A stretch of 6,007 nucleotides of DNA. Origin: Vitreoscilla sp. (GTDB taxonomy: Bacteria > Pseudomonadota > Gammaproteobacteria > Burkholderiales > Burkholderiaceae). The stretch covers positions 1 to 6,007 of the forward strand of contig JACMOG010000535.1 in NCBI GenBank assembly GCA_014378125.1. Reading direction: 5' to 3'. Shown here piece by piece: positions 1-5,902 of this stretch (its first letter is position 1; every line of letters starts with the position of its first letter). The translations under genes were made by a program, and so were the position numbers. The notes under the pieces are model-generated. The model was not told the origin of the DNA, made no database searches, and saw only the letters and a list, made by a program, of their open reading frames with translations.

Positions 1-995
1 CCCTCGATGTGCGTGAACGGATGGATCACCGCGCCGTCCTCGATCCGCGCGTCGCGGATCACGCAGTGCGGCCCGACGCGCACGCCCTCGCCCAGCGTCA
101 CCACGCCTTCGAAGACGCAGCCCACGTCGATCTCCACGTCCGTGCCGGTGACGAGCGTGCCGCGCAGGTCGAAGCGCGCCGGGTCGGCCAGGCGCACGCC
201 AGCCTCCATCAGCGCGTCGGCGTGGCGGCGCTGCAGCCGGCGCTCGAGGTCGGCCAGTTGCGCCGGGCTGTTGACGCCCAGGACCTCGGACTCGTCGCTG
301 GCCGACGCCGTGCGCACCTCCACGCCGTCGGCCACCGCGTGGGCGACCACGTCGGTGAGATAGAACTCGCCCTGCGCGTTCTGGTTGGTCAGGCGCGCGA
401 GCCAGCCCTTGAGCAGCGCCGTCGGCGCGGCCAGGATGCCCGTGTAGACCTCGGTGATCCGACGCTGCAGCGGCGTCGCGTCCTTCTCCTCCACGATCGC
501 CTGCACCGGCGCGCCGACGGAGTCGGCATGGCCTTCGGGCCCGCTCGAATCGGCATCGCCGGCCTCCGGCGTGCGCACGATGCGCCCGTAGCCGAACGGG
601 TTGGCGAGATCCACCGTCAGCAGCGCGAGCGACTTGCCGGCGCACGCGTCGACCAGCGCGCGCAGCGTGGCCGCGCGGATCAGCGGCACGTCGCCGTTGA
701 GGACCAGCGTGATGCCGTCGTCTAGCAGCGCGGGCACCGCCTGCTGGACGGCGTGGCCGGTGCCCAGTTGGGGCATCTGGCGCACGAACACGCGCTCGTG
801 GCCGGCGAATGCCGCTTCGACGGCGTCGGCGCCGTGGCCCGTGACGATGATGCAGCGCTCGGGCTCGAGCGACTCGGCCGTGGCCACCACATGGCCCAGC
901 AGCGGCGTGCCGCCCAGCGCATGCAGCACCTTGGGTCGCGCCGAGCGCATCCGCGTGCCCTTGCCCGCGGCCATGATCACGACGCTGAGTGCCAT
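1..995 (-). CDS. glmU: GlmU, bifunctional N-acetylglucosamine-1-phosphate uridyltransferase / glucosamine-1-phosphate acetyltransferase (3' end cut by window)
   Basis: GlmU is cytoplasmic and makes UDP-GlcNAc for peptidoglycan and LPS: the C-terminal domain acetylates glucosamine-1-phosphate and the N-terminal domain adds UMP from UTP. The first 331 codons are present out of about 455-475. The start at 995 gives [16 protein letters not shown], the family nucleotide-binding loop, and an in-frame stop at 1029-1031 leaves no other upstream ATG. Visible motifs are RPKVLH (K22), QLGTGHA, NGDVPL (D102, the metal-binding Asp), GYGR (135-138), VEEKDAT (E169), [14 protein letters not shown] and GVNS (N242). 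ARFDLRGT then leads into the first left-handed beta-helix repeats. The acetyltransferase catalytic residues lie outside the window. Compared with E. coli GlmU, as recalled, the stretch between GYGR and VEEKD is about 18 residues longer, acidic and Gly/Ser-rich. It follows the DUF4136 lipoprotein gene after 52 bases; its ribosome-binding region sits in an inverted repeat. Confidence 0.97.
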   Translation of the reverse strand, partial: MALSVVIMAAGKGTRMRSARPKVLHALGGTPLLGHVVATAESLEPERCIIVTGHGADAVEAAFAGHERVFVRQMPQLGTGHAVQQAVPALLDDGITLVLNGDVPLIRAATLRALVDACAGKSLALLTVDLANPFGYGRIVRTPEAGDADSSGPEGHADSVGAPVQAIVEEKDATPLQRRITEVYTGILAAPTALLKGWLARLTNQNAQGEFYLTDVVAHAVADGVEVRTASASDESEVLGVNSPAQLADLERRLQRRHADALMEAGVRLADPARFDLRGTLVTGTDVEIDVGCVFEGVVTLGEGVRVGPHCVIRDARIEDGAVIHPFTHIE

Positions 996-1001
996 AAGGA
1001 G

Positions 1002-1029
1002 ATTCCGGTTCGTCTGAGGGAACCGGAAT
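1002..1029 (-). promoter_or_regulatory. Perfect 9-bp inverted repeat over the glmU ribosome-binding region
   Basis: ATTCCGGTT (1002-1010) and AACCGGAAT (1021-1029) are exact reverse complements around a 10-base loop. In the minus-strand transcript the hairpin lies between the lipoprotein stop and the glmU ATG at 995. Its 3' arm holds CGGAA, the only purine-rich Shine-Dalgarno candidate, 7 bases before the ATG. No T-run follows on either strand, so it is not a classical intrinsic terminator. It could hide the ribosome site, protect an mRNA end, or bind a protein as an operator. The pairing is directly visible; the role is inferred. Confidence 0.45.
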
Positions 1030-1047
1030 TATCGCAAGGCCGGAGGC

Positions 1048-1746
1048 TCAGGCCGCGGGTGCGCTCGTGGCCGGGGCCGGCGGCGCGGCCGACGGCACCA
1101 TCGGCAGCTCGACGCGCACGTTGTGCGCCTTGTCGTCGGTGCGCGGGAAGTCCTTCAGCGACGCGTCGAACATCGCGGCCATGAGGCGGTCGCCGCCCGA
1201 GCTGTAGCCGTCGCTGCTGGCGCGGGTCTCGTACAGCGCCTTGCCGGTGTTGGCGTCGCGGATCAGCAGCGCCACCTCGTGCAGGTAGACGTCGGGCTCG
1301 CTGGGGAACGGGGACCACAGGCCGCGGTGGCGGCCGTACGGCCCCCAGGGACCGAACGCGTCGTACGACGACCAGCCGCCGTAGCCGAAGCGGCGCGGGC
1401 CGCCCCACCAGAAAGGGTCGTCCCAGGGCGCCTGCTCGAAGCGCTCGGTGCGCGCGCCGATCTGGACCATCCCGTCCGGCTTCGCGGCATCGGCCGCGGG
1501 CCGGAAGCCGGCGACCGCCAGGGCCTGCGCGGCCGCGTTCTCGAGCGACCGCTGGCGCTGCGGATTGCGCTCCTGCGACGGCAGGCGGTCGAACGCATAG
1601 GACCCCGGGGTGGTGTTGGCCGGCCAGGCGCCGAAGGTGGCCACCGAGGTGTCCACGCTGTGCAGGCTGGCGCAGCCGGCCAGCAGCGCGGCGCCCGCGA
1701 GGGCGGCCACGGACAGCAGGCGTTGGGCGCGATGGAGGATGGTCAT
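1048..1746 (-). CDS. DUF4136 family outer-membrane lipoprotein
   Basis: A 232-residue predicted lipoprotein of unknown function. The start at 1746 is chosen because GGGAG lies 7 bases upstream and because it gives a compact lipoprotein signal: a basic n-region (HRAQR), a hydrophobic core, then lipobox L-A-G-C with the lipidated Cys at 25. Ala at +2 after Cys, not Asp, suggests Lol sorting to the outer membrane. A longer reading from 1878 would add 44 residues before the signal and is unlikely. The mature part follows the DUF4136 pattern: an early strand (VDTSVATFGAW), SYAFDRLP, a helix (ENAAAQALAVAGFRPA), then a DGMVQIGARTE strand. Residues 107-148 hold 13 aromatic residues in 42 with many Gly/Pro, followed by VYLHEVALLIRDANTGKALYETRA, the usual closing strands. 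The C-terminus is Ala/Pro-rich. It lies between ttcA and glmU on the same strand, with wide enough gaps for its own promoter. Confidence 0.85.
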   Translation of the reverse strand: MTILHRAQRLLSVAALAGAALLAGCASLHSVDTSVATFGAWPANTTPGSYAFDRLPSQERNPQRQRSLENAAAQALAVAGFRPAADAAKPDGMVQIGARTERFEQAPWDDPFWWGGPRRFGYGGWSSYDAFGPWGPYGRHRGLWSPFPSEPDVYLHEVALLIRDANTGKALYETRASSDGYSSGGDRLMAAMFDASLKDFPRTDDKAHNVRVELPMVPSAAPPAPATSAPAA

Positions 1747-1860
1747 GGCGAAACTCCCGGGCGCCGACATCGGCACCGCAATGGCGAGCGTCGTGCTCGC
1801 GTGTAACTCGAGTATGTACCGGCACGCGGCGCGCCCGGCGGGGCGCTTTCGAAAGGCTGT

Positions 1861-1885
1861 CGGCGGCCTGTCGTTCATGCCGCCG
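1861..1885 (-). terminator. Possible terminator hairpin downstream of ttcA
   Basis: CGGCGGC (1861-1867) and GCCGCCG (1879-1885) form a perfect all-GC 7-bp stem with an 11-base loop. In the minus-strand transcript this starts 14 bases after the ttcA stop, where the SDR-folB-ttcA operon should end. Only a TTT follows, within CTTTCGAAAG (1846-1855, itself a 10-base palindrome), so intrinsic termination would be weak. In DNA this GC-rich such stems also arise by chance. Confidence 0.3.
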
Positions 1886-1899
1886 GCCGGGGCGTCGGT

Positions 1900-2805
1900 T
1901 CACACGATGCGGATGACGCCCGGCTTCGGGGTGCCGCAGGACTCGTCCTCGTCGAACGCGATGTCGCCGCCGGGCTCGGCCCGTCCCGTGGCCTGGATCG
2001 TGGTGAACGGATGCAGGCTCCGATCCATCATGTGCGACGGCGTGATGTTGGCCATGGCGCTGAACACGTTCTCGATGCGGCCCGGGTGCTGCCTTTCCCA
2101 CTCGCGGATCATCGCCTTCACCTGCACGCGCTGCAGGTTGTCCTGGCTGCCGCACAGCGTGCACGGGATGATGGGGAACTGCTTGTGCTCGGCCCAGCGC
2201 ACCAGGTCGGTCTCGTCGACGTAGGCCAGCGGGCGGATGACCACGTTCCTGCCGTCGTCGCTGACGAGTTTCGGCGGCATGCCCTTGAGGCGGCTGCCGA
2301 AGAACATGTTCATGAACATCGTCACCACGATGTCGTCGCGGTGGTGGCCCAGCGCGATCTTCGTGCAGCCGAGCTCGCCGGCCACGCGGTACAGGATGCC
2401 GCGGCGCAGGCGCGAGCACAGCGAGCACATGGTCTTGCCCGGCTCGATGTGCTCGGTGACGATGGAGTAGGTGTCCTGCTCCTCGATATGGAACGGCACG
2501 TCGAGCGCACGCAGGTAGTCCGGCAGCACGTGCTCGGGAAACCCGGGCTGCTTCTGGTCGAGGTTGACCGCGATCATCTCGAACTTGACCGGCGAGCGCT
2601 CGCGCAGCGACAGCAGGATGTCGAGCATCGCGTAGCTGTCCTTGCCGCCCGACAGGCACACCATCACCTTGTCGCCCTCTTCGATCATGTTGTAGTCGAT
2701 GATGGCCGAGCCCGCCTGGCGGTGCAGGCGCTTCGAGAGCTTGTTGATCTCGAAGGCCGCCTTGCGCGCGGCCGCCGTGTGCTGCTCGTCGAACACCGCG
2801 GTCAT
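1900..2805 (-). CDS. ttcA: TtcA, tRNA 2-thiocytidine(32) synthetase
   Basis: TtcA is a cytoplasmic ATP-dependent enzyme that replaces the C2 oxygen of cytidine 32 in the anticodon loop of certain tRNAs with sulfur, using a labile [4Fe-4S] cluster. The 301-residue protein has the PP-loop SGGKDS (52-57), the cluster Cys pair CSLC (C127, C130) in [11 protein letters not shown], the ATPase motif LGHHRDD (152-158), and PCTLCGSQ (C215, C218), which carries the further conserved Cys. [18 protein letters not shown] and [12 protein letters not shown] are also family-typical. Length and N-terminus ([20 protein letters not shown]) fit the family. The ATG at 2805 overlaps the folB stop as ATGA, and the end of folB (GAAGGAAG) supplies a strong ribosome site, so translation is probably coupled. 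It is the last gene of the presumed SDR-folB-ttcA operon. Confidence 0.97.
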   Translation of the reverse strand: MTAVFDEQHTAAARKAAFEINKLSKRLHRQAGSAIIDYNMIEEGDKVMVCLSGGKDSYAMLDILLSLRERSPVKFEMIAVNLDQKQPGFPEHVLPDYLRALDVPFHIEEQDTYSIVTEHIEPGKTMCSLCSRLRRGILYRVAGELGCTKIALGHHRDDIVVTMFMNMFFGSRLKGMPPKLVSDDGRNVVIRPLAYVDETDLVRWAEHKQFPIIPCTLCGSQDNLQRVQVKAMIREWERQHPGRIENVFSAMANITPSHMMDRSLHPFTTIQATGRAEPGGDIAFDEDESCGTPKPGVIRIV

Positions 2806-3200
2806 GCGGCTTCCTTCAGGCCGAACACCTCCACGCCCACCGACTCGCAGTCCGGATAGACGTCGGGCTTCTCGGTGGATACGCGCGCCGCGCGCACGTT
2901 GGGGTGCGCCAGCATCAGCGCCAGCACGTCGTCGCACAGCGTCTCCTGCAGGTGCACGTGGCCCCTGGCCATGCGGTTGGCGATGGTGGAGCGGATGAAG
3001 TCGTAGTCCAGCACCTCGTTGAGCTGGTCGGCCTTCGGGGTGGAGGTGGCCAGCGGCACGTACAGGTCGACGTTGATCAGCACGCGCTGCTCGCCCTTCT
3101 TCTCGAACTCGTGCACGCCGATGTTGATCCACACCTCGTAGTTGCGCAGGAACAGCCGGCGGCAGTCCAGGAGGGTGGGGTGGTGCAGGAGGCTGTGCAT
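2802..3200 (-). CDS. folB: FolB-type dihydroneopterin aldolase
   Basis: FolB converts 7,8-dihydroneopterin to 6-hydroxymethyl-7,8-dihydropterin plus glycolaldehyde in folate synthesis. The 132-residue protein covers the whole family. Residues matching the known catalytic set are visible: E33 in [12 protein letters not shown] (equivalent to Glu22 of the S. aureus enzyme), Y66 in LDYDFI (Tyr54) and K111 in STEKPDVYP (Lys100). QETLCDDV and SVGVEVF are further family segments. The start at 3200 gives about ten extra residues ([10 protein letters not shown]) before the conserved part; its ribosome site is weak, the nearest candidate being GAAG at the end of the SDR gene. The gene lies 11 bases after the SDR stop and overlaps ttcA by four bases. 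FolX, the epimerase relative, shares the fold; the Lys-Pro motif favours FolB, but FolX activity cannot be excluded from sequence alone. Confidence 0.9.
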   Translation of the reverse strand: MHSLLHHPTLLDCRRLFLRNYEVWINIGVHEFEKKGEQRVLINVDLYVPLATSTPKADQLNEVLDYDFIRSTIANRMARGHVHLQETLCDDVLALMLAHPNVRAARVSTEKPDVYPDCESVGVEVFGLKEAA

Positions 3201-3211
3201 GGTGGGGGACT

Positions 3212-4057
3212 TCAGTTCGACTTGGGTTCGTCGGCTCGCGCCAGGAACAGGACGTCCCGGGGTTGGCCGACCAGGTGCTGGCCGCCGTCCACCGCGAGGT
3301 CGACGCCGGTGATGGCGGGCGACTCGAGGAGGAAGCGCACGGCGCGCGCGATGTCCTCGGGCGTGGACGAGCGTCCCAGCGCGGTGAGCCTGTGGGCCTT
3401 GGCGAACTCCTGTTCGTCCATGGGGCCCGAGACCAGCGTGATGCCCGGCGACACGCCGCACACGCGCACCGCCGGCGCCAGCGCCTGGGCCAGCAGCACC
3501 GTGGCGTGCGCCAGCGCGGCCTTGGTGAGCGTGTACGAGAAGTAGTCGGGATTCGGGTTGTGCAGCTTCTGGTCCAGCAGGTTCACCACGCAGGGCGTGA
3601 CGCGGGCGTGCGCGGGTTGCGCGGCCACCTGCGCGGCGAGCGCCTGCGCGAGCGTGACGGGCGCGGCGGTGTTGCTGCGCATCAGCGACTCCAGCAGGGC
3701 GGCGTCGAAGGTGGCGGGGCTGTCGTATTCGAAGCGCGACGCGCTGTTGACCACGGCGTCGACGCGGCCGAAGGCCTCGGCGATGGCCGGCAGCAGCGCG
3801 GCCGTGGCGGCCGGGTCGGCGAAGTCGGCCGCGAACAGTTCCACGCGGGCGCCGGCGGCGCGCAGTTCTTCCGCCGTGGTGGTGGCCTCGGCGAACGACT
3901 GCGGGCCGGTGCCGCGGTGGTGCAGCGCGATGTCGAAGCCGGCGCTCGCCAGCTCCAGCGCGATCACCCGGCCGATGCGACGCGCGGCGCCAGTCACCAG
4001 CGCCACGGGGCGCGCGGCGGGCGTCTTTTCGGCGTCAAGGTGGTGGGGGTGGGCCAT
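3212..4057 (-). CDS. Short-chain dehydrogenase of the pteridine reductase (PTR1/FolM) type
   Basis: A 281-residue NADPH-dependent SDR that probably reduces a pterin. The Rossmann loop is TGAARRIG (22-29), matching TGxxxRxG of pteridine reductases. After strand 2 comes HHR (46-48), as in the NADPH-selecting His-x-His-Arg of Leishmania PTR1. NSASRF (104-109) parallels the PTR1 NASSF segment whose Phe stacks on the pterin. The active site is D162-Y175-K179: Asp stands 13 residues before Tyr where ordinary SDRs have Ser, as in PTR1 (Asp181-Tyr194-Lys198) and E. coli FolM. The C-terminal half is typical ([33 protein letters not shown]). The start at 4057 follows AGGGA closely; a start at 4093 would add 12 unconserved residues and overlap the midA start. 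Being first in the operon with folB supports a pterin substrate (dihydromonapterin, dihydrobiopterin or dihydrofolate). The exact substrate is not decided; generic SDR is the cautious label. Confidence 0.88.
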   Translation of the reverse strand: MAHPHHLDAEKTPAARPVALVTGAARRIGRVIALELASAGFDIALHHRGTGPQSFAEATTTAEELRAAGARVELFAADFADPAATAALLPAIAEAFGRVDAVVNSASRFEYDSPATFDAALLESLMRSNTAAPVTLAQALAAQVAAQPAHARVTPCVVNLLDQKLHNPNPDYFSYTLTKAALAHATVLLAQALAPAVRVCGVSPGITLVSGPMDEQEFAKAHRLTALGRSSTPEDIARAVRFLLESPAITGVDLAVDGGQHLVGQPRDVLFLARADEPKSN

Positions 4058-4063
4058 GATCCC

Positions 4064-4069
4064 TACAAT
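4064..4069 (+). promoter_or_regulatory. Candidate -10 box for midA, implying a leaderless or near-leaderless mRNA
   Basis: TACAAT matches TATAAT at five of six bases and is the best -10 candidate in the 20-base gap between the divergent SDR and midA starts. It ends 8 bases before the midA ATG at 4078, so transcription would begin at about 4076-4078, on or next to the start codon. No Shine-Dalgarno sequence is visible before that ATG. The -35 position (about 4041-4046, TGGTGG) is a poor match, which weakens the call. Confidence 0.35.
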
Positions 4070-4077
4070 TTGATTCG

Positions 4078-5340
4078 ATGCAGCGCAATTCAACGCCCGG
4101 TTTGACGGGCACCAACTCGGAACCTTCGACCCCGCTCGTCGAGCGTATCGCCTCGCGCGTGGCGGCGGCCGGCGGCTGGGTGCCGGTCGACGACTTCATG
4201 GCCGAGGCGCTGTATGCGCCCGGGCTGGGCTACTACAGCGGCGGACGCCGCATCTTCGGGCTGGGCCCGGAGGGCGGCAGCGATTTCGTCACCGCGCCCG
4301 AATTGTCGCCGTTTTTCGGCCGCGCGCTGGCCGTGCAGGTGCGCGAGGCCCTGGCGGCGTCGGGCACCGGCCGGCTCTACGAGTTCGGCGCCGGCTCGGG
4401 CGCGCTGGCCGAGCAGTTGCTGGAGGCCCCCGATGCCGACGACGCCGACGACGACGGCATGCTGCGCCAGCCCGTCGACCTCACCATCGTGGAGCTGTCG
4501 GGCCCGCTACGCGAACGCCAGCAGGCGCGCCTGGCGCGCTTCGCGCCGCGCGTGCAGTGGCTCGACGCCTGGCCCGAGGCCATCGAGGGCGTGGTCGTCG
4601 GCAACGAGGTGCTCGACGCGATGCCCGTCAAGCTGTTGCGCCGCTCCGGCAGTCGTTGGCACGAGCGTGGCGTGGTGGACCTGGCCGACCCGGCGTCGGC
4701 CGCGCGCGCCGCCGATCCCGCCAACGACGGCAACCCGCCCCCGGGGGCGGCCGATGCGGCTGGCGCCGCACGGCATCGCTTCGCGTTCGCCGACTTGGAC
4801 GCTCCCTTCTCTCTCGAAGGCGAGACCCAAGCCGCCAGCGCGCTGATGGACGGCTACTTCGTCGACGGTACGGTCACCGAGATCCACCCCATCGCCGAGA
4901 GCTTCATCGCGAGCCTGGCCGACCGGCTGCAGCGCGGCGTGGCCCTCCTCGTGGACTACGGCTTTCCCGAGCACGAGTACTACCACCCGCAACGCGTGGG
5001 CGGCACGCTGATGTGCCACCAGGCCCACCAGGCCGACGGCGATCCGCTGGTGCAGATCGGTGCCAAGGACATCACCGCGCACGTCAACTTCAGCGGCATC
5101 GCGCTGGCGGCCCAGGAGTCGGGCCTCACCGTGCTGGGCTACACCTCGCAGGCGCGCTTCCTCATCAACTGCGGCCTGGTCGACCTGCTGGCCGCCGCCA
5201 GCGTGGCCGAGCGCGCGAACGCGCAGAAGCTGGTCAACGAGCACGAGATGGGCGAACTGTTCAAGGTGATCGCGCTGGCGCGCAACTGCGAGCTCGATCC
5301 CATCGGCTTCCGAGCCGGCGACCGCTCGCACATGCTCTGA
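4078..5340 (+). CDS. MidA/NDUFAF7-family SAM-dependent methyltransferase
   Basis: A 420-residue class I methyltransferase of the family (Methyltransf_28) that includes human NDUFAF7, which dimethylates an Arg of complex I subunit NDUFS2, and Dictyostelium MidA. Family segments in order: FMAEALYAPGLGYYSGG (40-56), DFVTAPELSPFFG (69-81), SAM motif I LYEFGAGSGALAEQLL (from 100), the acidic SAM-ribose position in TIVELS (E139), GNEVLDAMPVKLL (175-187), LLVDYGFPEHEYYHPQR (290-306), and DITAHVNFS (331-339). Two low-complexity stretches sit in probable loops: an Asp tract at 119-126 and an Ala/Pro-rich run at about 201-232. The start at 4078 is the only ATG before the conserved N-terminus; the in-frame stop at 4057-4059 bounds it, and no ribosome site is visible. 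It starts 20 bases from the divergent SDR gene and its stop overlaps the next start (TGATG). The bacterial substrate is unproven; complex I is a guess by homology. Confidence 0.92.
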   Translation: MQRNSTPGLTGTNSEPSTPLVERIASRVAAAGGWVPVDDFMAEALYAPGLGYYSGGRRIFGLGPEGGSDFVTAPELSPFFGRALAVQVREALAASGTGRLYEFGAGSGALAEQLLEAPDADDADDDGMLRQPVDLTIVELSGPLRERQQARLARFAPRVQWLDAWPEAIEGVVVGNEVLDAMPVKLLRRSGSRWHERGVVDLADPASAARAADPANDGNPPPGAADAAGAARHRFAFADLDAPFSLEGETQAASALMDGYFVDGTVTEIHPIAESFIASLADRLQRGVALLVDYGFPEHEYYHPQRVGGTLMCHQAHQADGDPLVQIGAKDITAHVNFSGIALAAQESGLTVLGYTSQARFLINCGLVDLLAAASVAERANAQKLVNEHEMGELFKVIALARNCELDPIGFRAGDRSHML

Positions 5341-5531
5341 TGCGGTTCGTCCTGATCCTCCTGCTGTGCCTGCTGGTCTTCAACCGCTTCGGCGACTGGA
5401 TGACCCGCCACGGCTTCGGCCGCCTGCCCGGCGACCTGCGCTTTCGCATCGCCGGCCGCGAGGTGTTCATTCCCGTGGGCAGCGGCGTGCTGCTGTTCCT
5501 GATCGCCAGCGCGATCGCGTGGATCAAGTGA
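5340..5531 (+). CDS. DUF2905 family small membrane protein
   Basis: A 63-residue integral membrane protein of unknown function. Hydrophobic segments at about 2-14 (RFVLILLLCLLVF) and 43-62 (FIPVGSGVLLFLIASAIAWI) flank a short polar loop with GRLPGDLRFRI (27-37), the signature of DUF2905. That family is usually 60-75 residues with the same helix-loop-helix plan. The ATG shares its A with the last base of the midA stop (TGATG), so ribosomes probably terminate and restart, tying its expression to midA. The last 8 bases overlap the 3' end of the DUF2628 gene on the other strand. Confidence 0.88.
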   Translation: MRFVLILLLCLLVFNRFGDWMTRHGFGRLPGDLRFRIAGREVFIPVGSGVLLFLIASAIAWIK

Positions 5532-5859
5532 CGGCGTCGCGCTTCTCGACGTAGACCTGGTAGCCGCGCCGGCGCAGCGAGGCGCGCCACCAGGCGTTGC
5601 CGAAGAAGCCGCGCGCGAGTGCATAGGCCAGCTGAATGGCCAATTGCACGAGTACGAGCGGCATGCTGCGCTGGGCCTGGGCCGCGGCGCCGAGGGCGTA
5701 GAGCCCGATCTCCACAAGCAGCATCAGGAACAGCGCGCCCCACAGCTTCTTGGCCGAGGCCCACATGGCGCCGAAAAAGAAGGCGGGCCAGGAAAAGCCG
5801 ACCTTGACGCGCACGTAGTCGCGTCCGGGATCCAGGAAGCCGATGCGGGGAGCCTTCAT
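5524..5859 (-). CDS. DUF2628 family membrane protein
   Basis: A 111-residue predicted inner-membrane protein of unknown function. The N-terminal polar part (MKAPRIGFLDPGRDYVRVKVG) leads into an aromatic motif, FSWPAFFFGAMWASAKKLW (22-40), which is the hallmark of DUF2628. Two hydrophobic segments follow at about 40-60 and 66-82, then FFGNAWWRASLRRRGY (85-100) and a charged tail. The start at 5859 is the best in-frame ATG: an upstream start at 5967 would run through the end of the neighbouring gene in another frame. The ribosome site is poor (AGGA about 16 bases upstream). It sits 43 bases after the presumed cca stop on the same strand, so it may be read from that transcript, and it ends inside the convergent DUF2905 gene. 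Confidence 0.83.
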   Translation of the reverse strand: MKAPRIGFLDPGRDYVRVKVGFSWPAFFFGAMWASAKKLWGALFLMLLVEIGLYALGAAAQAQRSMPLVLVQLAIQLAYALARGFFGNAWWRASLRRRGYQVYVEKRDAVT

Positions 5860-5902
5860 GCGCGCATTGTGCCGTCCTGTCGAGCGGTCCCCCGCCTTCG
5901 TG

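Noticed and set aside
702..716. A 15-base sequence GACCAGCGTGATGCC repeated near 3430
   Set aside because: Both copies lie inside unrelated conserved coding regions (glmU and the SDR) and encode normal family residues; coincidence in high-GC coding DNA.
9..725. Long open frame on the plus strand opposite glmU
   Set aside because: It lies antisense to a clear GlmU; its His/Arg/Ala-rich translation matches no family and is typical of a GC-rich shadow frame.
1801..1818. AT-richer patch with CATACT on the minus strand as a lipoprotein promoter, plus the palindrome ACTCGAGT (1806-1813)
   Set aside because: CATACT matches -10 at four of six, but no -35 is found at 16-18 bases; the short palindrome is not beyond chance. 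A promoter is plausible somewhere here but is not supported.
1747..1878. A 44-residue N-terminal extension of the lipoprotein from an ATG at 1878
   Set aside because: It would bury the signal peptide internally, and a good ribosome site (GGGAG) precedes the ATG at 1746. The ATG at 1878 lies in the loop of the putative ttcA terminator.
977..2659. A 560-codon open frame on the minus strand
   Set aside because: It runs through ttcA, the lipoprotein gene and the gaps in a different frame; its Arg/Pro/Ala-rich composition is typical of a shadow frame.
2806..3132. Upstream extension of the TtcA frame into folB
   Set aside because: TtcA family length and N-terminus match the ATG at 2805, and folB occupies this stretch in another frame with conserved catalytic residues.
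4557..5339. Open frame on the plus strand continuous with DUF2905, suggesting a larger protein
   Set aside because: The upstream part is an Arg-rich shadow of midA; the DUF2905 family is about 60-75 residues and starts at 5340.
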